A stretch of 64,000 bases of DNA, taken from assembly GCA_900239685.1 (NCBI GenBank), contig OENT01000718.1, forward strand, positions 1 to 64,000, read 5' to 3'. The notes beneath the pieces are model-generated. The model did not search any database and was not told the DNA's origin. It saw only the letters and a list, made by a program, of their open reading frames with translations. Within the stretch, counting starts at the first letter, position 1, and each line of letters opens with the position of its first letter. Of the stretch, positions 35,047-47,721 are shown one piece after another. The position numbers and the translations under genes were made by a program. Source of the DNA: Rotaria macrura. Lineage: Eukaryota > Rotifera > Eurotatoria > Philodinida > Philodinidae.

Positions 35047-36030
35047 ATGTCCAATGAACAACTCCTAGCTATTACTCACTATCTGTACATCTATGTCGGT
35101 TTCTTTGCTAGTATTATCGGTTCAATCAGCAATATACTTAATATCACCGTATTTATTGGTACGAAAAAGTATCGTATCCTACCTAGTTCAACATTTCTGG
35201 CTGGCTCCTCGTTTGGTGAACAATTAGCCATCATTTCTCTTATCGTGCCGCAATCTTTTGCTTCTGCAACTGGTCATGATATCCGAAGTATGTCATCTGC
35301 ATTTTGTAAATTGAGTTCGATTCTGTATACTGGTGGAGGTACACTAGCTCTTTTTTGCTTATATTTGGCTGCGATAGATCGCTTTTTACAAACATGTCGA
35401 TCTGTTGCTAAAAGACAATGGATGACATTAATCAAAGCTCGTGTACTATTATTTTCAATTGCTCTTCTATCGACTTTGATAGGCGTTCCGTTCGGTATTT
35501 TTCGCGATGTCATACCTACTACAAATATGTGTGACTACACTAATATCACATTTACTCATTTTTCATTCTATTTTTATGCCATCGTTGGTCTTCTTTTGCC
35601 AACTCTACTATTGGGAATTGTGGTTTTTCTTACTTGGCGAAATGTGCAACAGATTCAAAAACGTCAAACAAGAAATCAAAATGCAAGTAATCTTGGTCAG
35701 CATGTAACTCGAATGATTCTAATTCAAATGATTGCCATTGTTATCTCCACCATGCCAGGTGCAGCTATAAATCTTTATGGTTTGTTATTTCATAAAGATT
35801 CATTAATGGCAACACCGTTGGAAATATTTGTCCTTTGTCTTACACAGATATTGACGTACACAAACTCTTGCACTTCATTCTATTTCTATCTGATTTCATC
35901 ATCAACGTTTCGACAGCATGTGAAGAACATGCTCTGTATTAGATCCAATGATACTAATCTTAATACCAGCTTCACACTGCAAACTCATTCCATCAACATG
36001 TCCAGAATCGAACAGAGAAATCAAAAATAA
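35047..36030 (+). CDS. Rhodopsin-like (class A) GPCR, bdelloid-type
   Basis: Single exon, 327 residues from ATG 35047. Seven membrane spans can be placed in order. TM1 has G-S-I-S-N-I-L-N-I (the class A G-x-x-x-N position). TM3 ends A-A-I-D-R-F in place of D-R-Y. TM6 is I-L-I-Q-M-I-A-I-V-I-S-T-M-P-G. TM7 is T-N-S-C-T-S-F-Y-F-Y, a degenerate N-P-x-x-Y. Cys before TM3 (F-C-K-L) and in loop 2 (M-C-D-Y) can form the usual disulphide. The short basic tail is Ser/Thr/Asn-rich. This pattern matches the large peptide-receptor-like (FMRFamide receptor-like) GPCR families expanded in rotifers. The ligand is unknown. It is related in style to the receptor at 43.1 kb. Confidence 0.85.
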   Translation: MSNEQLLAITHYLYIYVGFFASIIGSISNILNITVFIGTKKYRILPSSTFLAGSSFGEQLAIISLIVPQSFASATGHDIRSMSSAFCKLSSILYTGGGTLALFCLYLAAIDRFLQTCRSVAKRQWMTLIKARVLLFSIALLSTLIGVPFGIFRDVIPTTNMCDYTNITFTHFSFYFYAIVGLLLPTLLLGIVVFLTWRNVQQIQKRQTRNQNASNLGQHVTRMILIQMIAIVISTMPGAAINLYGLLFHKDSLMATPLEIFVLCLTQILTYTNSCTSFYFYLISSSTFRQHVKNMLCIRSNDTNLNTSFTLQTHSINMSRIEQRNQK

Positions 36031-37886
36031 TTATTGTGACCTTTATTGCTACTTTTATACTGTAATTCGAAAGTTTCCATCAATATTCCTTTCTTAGAAG
36101 GAGAACCAAAACTCCAGTTTCATTGAATAAAAGAAGTTTCGAAATATTTTTGAATTTAATGTTCTTACCTGTTTAAAGATGTCGTTACAGAGCTTTTCAT
36201 ACGGAAATTCATTCATTGGAATACCTTTTTAATTGTCATGAAATTATGCAAATCAATGAAGACAATAGACAATGTCCTACTATATCAACATGTTGCCCAT
36301 GGTTATGCGTACTATTTCGAAAACTATCAAATATGAAAATTCGTTTGTTTTCATATTTCATATAAATAATGATCTTTTGAAAACGTTCAATATAACAATA
36401 GTATGAATCGATGAAGTTATCTTAATTGAAATCATTGAAAAGAATTGAGAAATCGAGTAAACATGTTACAGAAAACAAAGCCTTTTTAAATGAACTTAGA
36501 CAAGCAATAGCCGCCTAAGATTCACCTAACCTAATCTAACGTGCTTGAGTTGAACTGTGTAACTCATCAATCTTTAATAAACTCATCTGTTTCAATACTT
36601 GAAAAAAGGATATCGATTCTCCATAATGTCTAATATTACCCATGGCTAAAATTTAAGAAAGAATTCTATTACTCTCGTACTTTGCTCATACATGAGAGAA
36701 TTCATCATTCCATGAGATGTAATTTCACTGATATCTAAATTTTTTCCAATGATTCCATCCCCTCGTTTCAAGGTTAAAATTGATCTTGATGATCAAAACA
36801 AATGAAATATAGCTTCAAATATCTAGATCGAAATCTTCTGGTCTCCTGCTCTCAATCAAGCCAGAACCTCTGAAATTCAATAGCATGATTTAGACAACTG
36901 GATATGATCATAAGAGACACCTAAAACTATCTCAATAAAAAATCTTACAGTGGAATTGGTTCTTCAAATGCTTACAGTCAGCATAAACTTAACTTCGTAG
37001 TAGAGTTCATTGAAAGACAATCGATGAGTGAGATTTCATGTTAGGTGAAGATAATCTCTCAGAAAAACTAATGGTAACTGTCCAAAGGTGTGAAAATACC
37101 GGTTATGAATGACGATGTTCAATTGTTTTTGTTTAAATCAATCGGTTGTTCAATATGAAAACTGCGTAGAGTATATCTATTGATTCTTAGGAAACTTTTT
37201 AAATTAAATCTAACGAAATTTCATTTCTAAGTGCAATATCCACGTAAGAATCGAGAGTAAATGTTCGAGGGAAACAGAACGATCAATGTACTACATTGTG
37301 CCGAGTGATTGATTAGAGGCACAAGATCACCCCTGTCCCACACGCATTGCGAAATAGAACTGATAGAAAAAGGAAAAGTAAAATTAATTCTATTCAATCA
37401 TGTGGATGAGCTTGGTGAAAGACTTTTCAAACTATCTTAATGAACTTCCATCAATGATAAGTACTTTTCGTTAACATTTCATACTGAAATAAAACGAAAA
37501 AAAACACACTTGTAATTGAAGCCAATGATTTTTTCTGTTGGTGTAACATCGAATACTCTTCTAATCGGATGATGTGATGGTGAAATTTCAATACAGAAGT
37601 CTACGATTCGTTCCTTTGATGTGTATTATTGACTTTGACTTCGATGGATTGTGTTATCAAAAAAAAAATACTTCACTAGTACATTAATGTCTAATGTTCT
37701 CTTGGTAATGGGACACCAGAAAAACTAACAAAAATATTATTTTCATTTTGGCATCTTCAAAAACGAACTCTGATTTATAAGTCAATACAAAATGATCAAT
37801 TTCTGACAGACTTACGTTGTTATTTTTCAACAACAACACAAGCTACAGGTTTTTCTTTGATTGTTGTTTAAGTACATATCCTAAAA
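36031..37886. other. Stretch without a supported gene
   Basis: AT-rich spacer between two plus-strand membrane protein genes. Nothing recognisable. Confidence 0.5.
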
Positions 37887-38840
37887 ATGGTATGTTGTGA
37901 TCTTTACGATCCTGAAGATGGACGAGATCGTTTTTTTCTCTACGCCATGATCATTCTACCATTTGTGTCATCCGGTTGTTATGTATTCGATGCTTGGTAC
38001 CACTATGCTAACAATCCAGAATCACGCACCTATGAAGGTCTTTTGTCTACCATTGTTATCGTGTTTATTTATCTTCAGTATTGTGCACCGATTCGATCTC
38101 GACAATTATTAGCGGTCTATCATATTCTACTGGGAATAATCATGGAAGTAGGTAATCTTGGCTATTTAATTTTCTACATTCAAACAGGTGAAAAATTCAA
38201 GACCGTTATATATGTTTGTTTTTTCATCCTTCAAATATATTTTACAATCTGTCTCCTCTATTGTCGAGTTGTGAACATTTTCGAATCCCATATTGTCGTA
38301 GAAAACAAACATCTATTTCATTTTATATCTCGGTTGGAAGTTATTTTAACTATATACATACCTATTTATTTGGAAGTTAAATATACATCATTGACACGAA
38401 ATACCATTGCTTATTTTCTACTGTTCGATTTTTTCTCGGATTCTTACCATCGTTTTCAAGGTGTTTGGATTAAATCTGCATTATATTTATTTGTAACAAC
38501 AGTTACAATAGCATTAGCAACTGAATGGTTCTATTTCAATAGTCAAGATCATATCTATGAAATTATTTCTCTTATTGCTGAAGTTATTTCTTCTTTTCTT
38601 TGTGATTCAATTATTATTCTTCAATTTTTTCCATTTCATTTCAAAGCTAAACATATTCAACATATATTCCGCGAGGCAATTCTTATACTCAAAAATCAGC
38701 AGAAGGTTGCACAAGAAAATATGGAATCTAATAGGAAAATTGTAATGAAACGTGAAGATAATTCTATGGATATTACTATGGATTTTTCAAGTGACAAAAG
38801 CAATTTTGATGAAAGTATGATGGATGCATATATTATGTGA
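37887..38840 (+). CDS. Multi-pass membrane protein, unrecognised
   Basis: Single exon, 317 residues, ATG 37887. Seven or eight hydrophobic spans can be seen: F-F-L-Y-A-M-I-I-L near the N terminus, then spans around residues 50-70, 75-100, 105-130, 150-165, 170-185, 195-220 and 230-255. The N terminus (M-V-C-C-D-L-Y-D-P-E-D-G) is Cys-rich. The cytosolic C-terminal tail of about 60 residues is charged, with repeated S-M-D / T-M-D-F motifs. There is no D-R-Y, N-P-x-x-Y or transporter signature, so I cannot assign it to a GPCR or carrier family. It is probably a lineage-specific gene. Confidence 0.7.
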   Translation: MVCCDLYDPEDGRDRFFLYAMIILPFVSSGCYVFDAWYHYANNPESRTYEGLLSTIVIVFIYLQYCAPIRSRQLLAVYHILLGIIMEVGNLGYLIFYIQTGEKFKTVIYVCFFILQIYFTICLLYCRVVNIFESHIVVENKHLFHFISRLEVILTIYIPIYLEVKYTSLTRNTIAYFLLFDFFSDSYHRFQGVWIKSALYLFVTTVTIALATEWFYFNSQDHIYEIISLIAEVISSFLCDSIIILQFFPFHFKAKHIQHIFREAILILKNQQKVAQENMESNRKIVMKREDNSMDITMDFSSDKSNFDESMMDAYIM

Positions 38841-41800
38841 TAAAATGAGCAAGCAGAACTTCTAGAATATACATATATATATTGTTGTTAAATCAATACA
38901 TAATTCATAGTACAAGATTAAACTGGCAATAACTTTATTCACATCGTTGACTTCATTAGTCTAGATCAGGTCAACAACTATTTAAAATTTGTACTCTGAC
39001 AATAAAAATCCATCGCTGTCAATTATCTAATTTAGTTATGAGGCGAAAAAAAACAATGTTTATACAGTTCCAATAGCTGATTCATCTGTGTGTTCATTAG
39101 TATTTGATTTCTTGTATTTTTTGATGATCCATTCGTTTTTTGTCGGCTGATAATGAATAGATCTTGGATATTTTCCTTTCTACCATTTTTGATCACTACC
39201 TGGTAAACTTACGCAATGCATATATGTTAATAGAAAATATTAAGTTTTTTTTTCTTCTCAACATATTTTGAATTTATAGCGGCTAGTGTAAGATTGATCA
39301 ATTAAATTAAAAAGACGTTCGTGTAGAGCCCATAAAATTGACAGCTAAATTACCTTGCTTTCAAGATGGACTCGAACATGTCGGATCGTTTTATCTTGAG
39401 AATTATAATTCTTGACAAAGTGAGCACTGTCATCTATATCAAAAATATATGTATCAATATCAGTGCTGACATTCTTTCAAAATCGAACTTGATCGACGAA
39501 TATGAAATCATACACAGGCAAAACATGAGTGTGAACTAAAACAAATATTGTGACAGAAATGAGATCCAATGAAGAATGAAATGAATAAATAAGTTTATGT
39601 TGATTAAGTTGAGAACATTTTTTAAGGATGTATCAGTCAGTCAACTGTTATTTCTAATTTCATGTTAATAGAACGTCAGAAGAAGAAAGAATGAATCACG
39701 AGCACCGATGAGAATATTGAAATATACTGAATAGACAGATTGAATTAGGATTTACAAGAATGAATAGAGTATTAATTGAATGGGCTTTTTTGCTAATGGA
39801 ATCGATATACTTCTCTTAAATGAATAATGAACTATACTAATAATTTTCAGTGAAGTCGAAAAATCACTAAGTCTTATAAAAATGTCTACTCCTACAACAA
39901 TCAAGTTTTGTTTGCTTCGACTTCAAAAAAAATAATTCTTGCCACTTCACTATATCGAGCGGAAGCATTTTCTATTCTCTTTGAATATATTTTCTAATAT
40001 TGCGAAAGTATAGAAAGTAACATCTGTAAAGCTTGTTTTTTTTTAACGTAAACACTACTCTCTTTAATAGTCTACTGAACGCTAAATTAACTGTTATTTT
40101 CTATACAAAAACATGATTTTTGGTGAAAATAAAATATTGTGAAAGTTGGTTGCTATTACAATTTGGTCTTTTCCGAACAGTAGGAAAAATTGTTTTTAAT
40201 AATGTTTCTTTTTCATTGAATTTCTTTAATTTGAATTGTTGAGAAGAAATAATATCAACGGAAAGCAGTTTACACTTCATCACTCATTCATATAAATTAA
40301 GATTCAACAGTTTGTAAATAAACGATAAAGCTTTTACTCAACGTTTGTGAAAGCAAAATATTGAAGAGATCTTCTACTATTTATGAGATTGTTCGTCATC
40401 TCGCTAGAAACTACATTGAGTGCTTTTGATTTATGATAGAATTTCAAGGAAAAACATTTTTCCGAATCGAATAGGTCGAACAAATCATGTTCACGAGTGT
40501 TTTTACAATTACTATTACAGTTGCCAACGATTGTGTCACATGTTTTCTAATATTCTAAGCTAGGATAGAAGGATAATGTCGAATTTCAGGTATGATTATT
40601 ACGATGGTCTCATTTGACGGTTGGTGTTGATATGGTTTTAATCAAGAAAACTAGAACACATATAAAAGTCTTATTCAAGGTAAGTACTAGAATCCTGTAA
40701 CTATCCTTCATGTTTAGAAGAATCTGAGAGAGCTATGACCGGTGAACACTAAAAAATATGCATGCATAATACCTAATCAGAAAAAAATAGAAAGATTGTC
40801 TCGTCTACAGATCAAGCAAGAATAATCTAAATGGGTAATTTATATTGATAGTTACCATTTGCTACTCACCTGCTGATTGCATAGAAAAAAATCATTCTAA
40901 TTGAGTACAAAGTTTCGATTCTCGTTTGTTTATACATCGTAGAAAATAACATCAAAAGGGTATCACTTGATATGACAGGTTTCTTGATGTATTAATATTT
41001 GTCATTTTCTCTTTCAAACAATTTAGGGTCTCTCTTGTATCTCTCAGATTATGTTTCAAAAGGTAAATAGACAATTTTACGTGATTCTGCTGTCTTTGTA
41101 AGAAATACCCTAGGATATGTTTTACTTAGGAATGTCAACTAAGACTTGCATGAGTTAATAAAAATACTAATACTTTCGTATCAGGATTATTAGATAGAAA
41201 AAAAAACCTAATGCTTTCATGTTAGATATGAAAACTTATTCGAAGTTAATGAATTTTTAAATACGATCAGAAACGCATTTAATTATTCTTTGTTTTCATT
41301 AAATTTCATGTGAAATTTTTAACATGATTCTAAGACTAATTCCGAAGCCAATATCCGTGATCACAGTAATCCAAAGATTTGCTAAGATTTAGTTCGAATG
41401 TAAAATGATTGAATAAGCATATATAATGGCCGTGCATTTATTATCGATGTGAATATTTTCAAATGATAATATCTAGTTTTGCTTAGCAATAGAATTTAAT
41501 AGTTGAGCAAAAAATAATCCCAACGCTGTATACTCCTTAGTAGAATATGCTGTTTGAATTTAAAAGTCTTCGTCGTTTAAGGATTTTCAAACATTCTCAT
41601 ATCAATCGTTCCTAGTAAACTTCGAATTCGCATGCCATGTAATGCTTGAATATGACTTCTCTATGTTGACCTTTGATAATGAAGACAAAGTCCAGATGAT
41701 GCTCTAGTATAATCTAGTCGATGAGTATTTTACTCGTGTCTTTTACCATTGATTGATCAACTGAAAGTAAAAACTACGAGAAACTAACTAGAACATCTCA

Positions 41801-43054
41801 TATACATCATCTACGTATATTCTTAGATGGCGAGAAAACTCAACAGAGAATTTTTTTATGAAAAAAAATTAACTCGATTAGGTGTCAAAAAGAAAAATTT
41901 AGAAATACTCATTGGATGATCTCTTTTGTGCTCTTGAACATAGATCGTCGAACTGCTGAAGAATTTCTGATTAATTAGTCATGCTTTCATTCTCTATATG
42001 TGTAATCTATCTTAATTCTAGTGAAATGGAGTGAATTCGTACATCACAACTTTGTACACAGTTACATATTTCACAGTTTTAAATATGATATCAACATTTA
42101 TTGATTGAATTTTGTTTTTTTTCTGATGATCTGTGAGTGTAGTCTAATTTTCTTTAGGGAAAATTTAACTGTTAGCTTCAATGATTAAAAGAAATAATTT
42201 AGATAAGTATAAATGATTGGAAAGAATTTTCACAAACTTTTGCATCTTATGCTTATACGAAGAAATCTATTTATCTAATAATGTTCGATTAGATCGAAAA
42301 CAGCCAAGAATTGACAAAGTCATATACGTATATAACCATCATTGAAATGATTGAGAAAAGGTGATTTATCTTTATTCATGCGAGAATATATTCAATGGTG
42401 TCTTCCACGTTGAAGATAATAAGCAGATGAGTCTTTTTAAATTAATTGAAATGTTTCACACATACGGTTGTGTATGAATAGTTTTCTTAGACGTAAAAAT
42501 TTTGTAAATATGAATTCAATAGAGATTGCTCTATCTTAAAGTCTAAATCTCAGATTAGTAAAGCAATTCTTTTTTAGCCTATTTTTAGAGTATTAAAATT
42601 TCTATTCTGCAAGAAATAAATAACTTATTTATTGACTCTATCCTGCTCCTTTTCAGTTCGAATCTATCTAAGAATTTCTACAATTGTTTCACGATCAATC
42701 AGGAGAAAACGAATCGAAGCCTTGAAATTTTCATTGATTCTTCTGATTCACGATGATCGAAAATCGCTGAAAACTTGACTGTATTTCATTAAAAAATTTA
42801 GTTATTTTTACTATAGCACGCACCGAAACGATTGAGAATCTATTAAGGTACTGTAGTTTAACACAGTTCATATAATCTGATTATTGTTCTTCTTCTTCTT
42901 GTTTTTTCAATATGGACATTAGACTTAATTACTCAATCTTCTTTTTCTACCGGTAAGTCGATTGGCAATTAGTTGTCAATCTCCATAATGACTGATAACT
43001 CTTCTAATATTCTTTATATTGAATAGATTACTTTGCTGTTCTGTTCAATGAGCA
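38841..43054. other. Long stretch, mostly featureless; one weak candidate gene
   Basis: On the minus strand, 39433-39354 and 39199-39032 can be joined across a GT-AG intron. They give about 82 open codons (D-D-S-A-H-F-V-K-N-Y ... V-V-I-K-N-G-R-K-E-N), with no recognised family and no start exon. The remainder is AT-rich without supported features. Confidence 0.35.
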
Positions 43055-44140
43055 ATGAATACGACAGTGTCGCCTGACGACGAAATGATTACTAAACTCA
43101 ATATCATTGGACTAATGCTTACTCGTTACGTACTTTTATGCATGTCCATTCTTAGTTTCATTGGTAATACACTCAATATAATTGTGTTTTGTCAACGAAA
43201 ACTTCGTGTTAGTCCATGTTCGATCTATTTAATTTTTGCTTCATGTGTGAACCTTGTATGGACTATTGCTGCAATCTTTCCACGATCGCTCTCAACGTAC
43301 AATCTCGATCTTTCCGCACAAATCAGTTCTCTATGTAAAATACGTCATTTCTTTTTCTACACTACTTCTAGTCTATCTGTGTGGATGATGGTTTTGGCAA
43401 CATTGGATCGATTTCTAATTAGTAGTCCATCGGCCATCTATCGTCAATTCAGTTCATTTACAAATGCTTACCGAATGATAGTTGTCATTACATGTATTCT
43501 ATGTGCAAATTATTCAAATCTATTCTATTGTGCAAATATAAAAGGTATTCCACCGGGATCATCCTGTACGTCGATTACAACTAGAGTATGTGGTTTCTAT
43601 AATGAACTCGCTAGAGTTATGACAGTATCGATCATTCCTGGATGTGTCATATTTGTATTTGGCATGGGTACTATTCGACATTTGCAAAGAATGCACACTG
43701 CTGTTGGTGTAACCTCATTAGAACATAGTCGATCGCATCGTCTACGAAAAACTGATCGACAACTTACTCAAGTAAAATTCTTCTTTCATAAGAAAGATAT
43801 AGACAGATGATCACGTTTGTTTTCCTATTCGTAGATGTTAATTGGACAAACTGCGATGATTATCATTTCGTGGGTACCACATGCAATACAACGTCTCTAT
43901 ATGGTGATTACTTTTGATGAAATCAAAAGTCCTCTTCGTTCTAAAATAGATTCATTTTGGGACCAAATGACATGGATTATAACAACTGTCGATTGTTCAT
44001 TATCATTCTACGTTTATTTTTTTACTGGTGGTATTCTTTTTCGACGAACAGTAGGAGTCATTTTTCGATTTAAAACACACAGGGATGGAATAGTAACGAT
44101 GGATGCAACCAATCGTATTCAGCGAACTCGTCAACTATGA
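43055..44140 (+). CDS. Rhodopsin-like (class A) GPCR, two exons
   Basis: Exon 43055-43771 (239 codons) joins in phase 0 to 43835-44140 (101 codons plus stop), across a 63-nt intron (GTAAAA...GTAG), giving 340 residues. Seven spans: TM1 with S-F-I-G-N-T-L-N-I, TM3 ending A-T-L-D-R-F, and TM6 starting Q-T-A-M-I-I-I-S-W-V-P, which the splice places correctly after the basic third loop R-K-T-D-R-Q-L-T-Q. TM7 is C-S-L-S-F-Y-V-Y-F-F, a degenerate N-P-x-x-Y. Cys in L-C-K-I-R and in loop 2 can pair. It has the same general family style as the receptor at 35.0 kb, but an intron lies between TM5 and TM6. The ligand is unknown. Confidence 0.85.
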
Positions 44141-45683
44141 ATTCGAACCGTTCATTGGAATCATGGTATCAAACAGAACATTTTCGATAAAGCATATGCA
44201 TTGTCCTCTGTATATTTTTTTTTCTAAATTCAAATATAGATCGATGTATTGTTATCTCATGTTGTCAAAAGCTTGATGAACCATTCATGTGTAAAACGAT
44301 TTTTTATAAATTGAAAATGGAATTGCAAAACAGAATGACAAGAAAATACTTTCTTCGATTTTTCAAGTTCAAATAATGTTATCAAATGACTATATTTGCT
44401 TAATAATATGCTCATAGTCTATCGAGATTAGTTCTTTTCTTTTTCTTCAATACTCTGTTAGTTATTCGACCAAGAAAATAGAAAAGTAGAATCTAGCTGC
44501 TGCATAAAGCTTTCATGAAGACTTTAGTTTAGATAGTTTATTTGATAAAATATCTTATGAAAATATGTAATCATTTTGATTTCAATAATCATAATCTCCA
44601 TCATGATGTTCCTATTATTGACTCTTCCTAGGATGCAACTACAAACTGTCGCACACTAAGATGCCAATAGTCAAACTTTGCCTGATGCATACAGTTGTAA
44701 ACTATTGAAAATATCGCGTTCTGAATATTTACTACGTACCAAAGTCAATTTTAAGAACAAACAATGTGTCGTTCTAATCAGTATCACTTCTTCTTGTAAT
44801 TTTCATTTGGAATCTGTTATAAATCGACATCTAAATCCTGAGTTTTGATTTTCAATGATTCTAATACACGGGAAAACATAAAAGAAACATTAGTACTTGA
44901 TAATCAATAGTCAACAGTGTGTATTGATTGTGATGTTTTCGAAAAATAGAACAGTATTATTTTATTTTATATACAAGAAAATAATTTTCAATCGTGTATG
45001 TGATTGTTGTGGCATAATCAGAGCAGAGCATAGATATCTTCAAGTTTCGTGTCATAAGTACATTCGTTTTCATACTCAGTCAAATATGACTGGTACTATA
45101 CTTTCTGAAGACTGAAAGAAAGCACTCATTAAAAGAAGTACGGATTTAATATTTCTGTGCAAACAGTTAAAACAATTGTAAATCATTTTATTGTGAGTGA
45201 ACACCGGCAAAGCATAATAGTCCTCATGGTAGTATTGCCTGAAGCATCAGATGTAGCTACAACATACTTCGAAGCAAATCAAATATGCATTAGGGGCACT
45301 GTTTTTTGAACGACACGATCTTTTCGTTGAAGTAAGTAAAGAACAAAAAGAGTAACTCAGCTTTTTTTTCTTTTCATCAACGTGGCATTCTTTTCAAAAG
45401 CTAGAAGTAACGCTCACTGTGACAAGTATGACTTGTGTTTTCGTGACTACATATTTACATCCGTTTGCTCTTAAATCGAACTGAGGACAAGTTTGATTCA
45501 TTTTTGAGATTACGATTTTCACTGTCACGAGACAATTCTGTTACAAATGGTTAATTCATTTTCTTACTCATCGATTATTTTCATTAATGGTTCATTTATT
45601 TAATTGATTGTATTCGATAATGAAGCATACATAGTAACCCTCAGTGTAAACTTAAAGAAATCAGCAGTACGAAAATTTTTTCT
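44141..45683. other. Stretch without a supported gene
   Basis: AT-rich. A 72-codon frame at 44897-45115 contains C-D-C-C and S-C-H-K but has no recognisable fold or splice partners. Confidence 0.45.
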
Positions 45684-46550
45684 ATGAAGTGGCGAATTAC
45701 ATTCTTTTTCTTGCTATTGATTGCGGTTTTTTCCACGCTTATTCTTCTGCTTATTACTGTAATTAATTCAGATTACAAGCCACCTACGATTAAAGATGAT
45801 CATTTTATGTACAATATCTTACGACTAAAAACTGAAATAAAACATGATTTGTGTGGTCCTAAATCTTCATATGAAGAATTTTACGATGATAACTATTTCA
45901 AATGGCAAATTCAACATCAAATGTTTCAAGCAGCTCACTCTAATCCAACAAGATGGGGTCGTATCAAACAGAATGATAGTGTTTTAGAAATCGGATGTTC
46001 AGCCGGTGCCGTACTAAATACGATACGATGTGCAAAGAAACTTTGTGTCGAAATTAACGCTCATGCAAGAAAGTATGCTACAAAAACATATAACTTGACA
46101 ACGTTTCGTTGTGTTGCTGAATTACCGGACGATTCAATTCATTATGCATATTCAATATCGGTACTTGAACATGTCGAAGCTCCAATAATACTATTAAGGG
46201 AGTTATTTGCTAAGATGCGTTCTGGTGCAATATTAGAAATTCAAGTGAAAAATGAAGGACGTCAGTCATCATCAAATTACTCGTATCAACAGAAATGGTC
46301 GTATAAAAAACATGATTTAAATAATCACATGTATACGTGGACAGAACTACTTTTGGGAAATATGCTACAAGGCGCAGGATTTAAGATTGTTCGAATTCTA
46401 AGCAGTATAGCAGCATACCCTTCGAACTATGAACAAATACGACTAAATGTATCAGAAGAAAAATGGAGCAATATTGTAGCAGAAGAAGGAAAACGACAAG
46501 GAGTTGAAACTCTAACTGCTTTTGCAAAAAAACCTATAACACCTGCATAG
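45684..46550 (+). CDS. Membrane-anchored class I SAM-dependent methyltransferase
   Basis: Single exon, 288 residues, ATG 45684. Residues about 5-27 form one hydrophobic anchor (F-F-F-L-L-L-I-A-V-F and so on). The rest is a class I methyltransferase: motif I V-L-E-I-G-C-S-A-G-A-V (100-110), the acidic strand C-V-E-I-N-A (121-126), a motif near P-D-D-S-I-H-Y-A-Y-S-I-S-V-L-E-H-V (S-V-L-E-H is typical of Methyltransf_11/23), and L-R-E-L-F-A-K-M-R-S-G-A (post-motif III). The fold resembles bacterial enzymes for small molecules or glycans, but the N-terminal anchor suggests a type II topology facing the Golgi/ER lumen. The substrate is unknown. The lack of introns fits either horizontal origin or retroposition. 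Confidence 0.8.
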   Translation: MKWRITFFFLLLIAVFSTLILLLITVINSDYKPPTIKDDHFMYNILRLKTEIKHDLCGPKSSYEEFYDDNYFKWQIQHQMFQAAHSNPTRWGRIKQNDSVLEIGCSAGAVLNTIRCAKKLCVEINAHARKYATKTYNLTTFRCVAELPDDSIHYAYSISVLEHVEAPIILLRELFAKMRSGAILEIQVKNEGRQSSSNYSYQQKWSYKKHDLNNHMYTWTELLLGNMLQGAGFKIVRILSSIAAYPSNYEQIRLNVSEEKWSNIVAEEGKRQGVETLTAFAKKPITPA

Positions 46551-47721
46551 GTACTCATCAAAGAGAAACAATATCCAGAATCTCACTTGCATTGTAAAAG
46601 GTTTTGAACAAGAGTTTAAAAATATCGAACCATTCTGAATAAGTTTGTACAATTGAAGATATTGACATAGTAGATGTGTAGGTGTGAGTATGTGTAGTCT
46701 TTCCGTTCAAATCCAACTTTGACAAACATATGGAAATTTTTCTAGTGCTTATGATGTAATATTATTCTGTTCAGATTTGTGACGATATTTAACTAGAAGA
46801 TCGTTTTTGATAGATATGGATTAGACCATTGTTTTTTGCAGAATGAAAGTCAATGGAGGATGAATTCTTTTATGACATCTAGACATGTTCGAAATTATTT
46901 GTAATTACTTAAAAGAAGAGAGCGTTCGAAAATATAAATGTTCACTAGAGGGAATACGTTACATGAATGTAAATATGATAGATAGATGAATCACCGTAAT
47001 CAAGTGAACCTCTGAAATTGAGAAGGAATGCGTCATTTTTAACGGTTTGTGCCATAAAACTAATATTTAATCTATGAAATTTTCTCCAAAAAGAATATCT
47101 TATGAGCACATTCTAGTGTTTATGTGTGAATAAATGGATATTTACTGTTAGCACAGAATTATTCATGAAACTTATTGATCGACAAAATTCTGTGATTTCA
47201 AAGCCAAGAATATCATCTGACCAGTATCGAATAACTCTAGATGAGAAGGAAACAAGATTCACTATTATTCACTTAAACACCGATCACAGTTAAAACCCAT
47301 GATCTTTATTTTTTCAATTGTGAAATAATCTCATCGATATCCAAATTGTAGAACACAAGTGCATTATACATCAATGTTTTCTTATCCTTTTCCACAGCTC
47401 TATGGTCAAATTTGTTTTAAATAATGCAAAACTTGAACACGGTTGTCAAGTCAAATACATCATATGTCATCGGTCGCATGATGTACATCACATTTGATCT
47501 TTAAATCCTATAGTCACAGTTAACTTAAAAACATGTTCAATGTATTTAGTTCGAGATCACAGAACACACATACCTTTTAAAATCAATATTGATTCTTTTT
47601 TTGTGTTATTGTTGTTGTTTGATTATGCGGAGTAGTAATATGATAGTTGTTCAACAATAATTACTATGTGATACATCAATAACGAGCATTCATTTGCTAC
47701 GTAAAATATCGTCAAAATACA
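46551..47721. other. Stretch without a supported gene
   Basis: AT-rich spacer; nothing recognisable. Confidence 0.5.

Noticed and set aside
44897-45115. Frame with C-D-C-C and S-C-H-K, considered as a zinc finger
   Set aside because: Spacing does not fit a known finger, and the rest is AT-driven low-complexity sequence.
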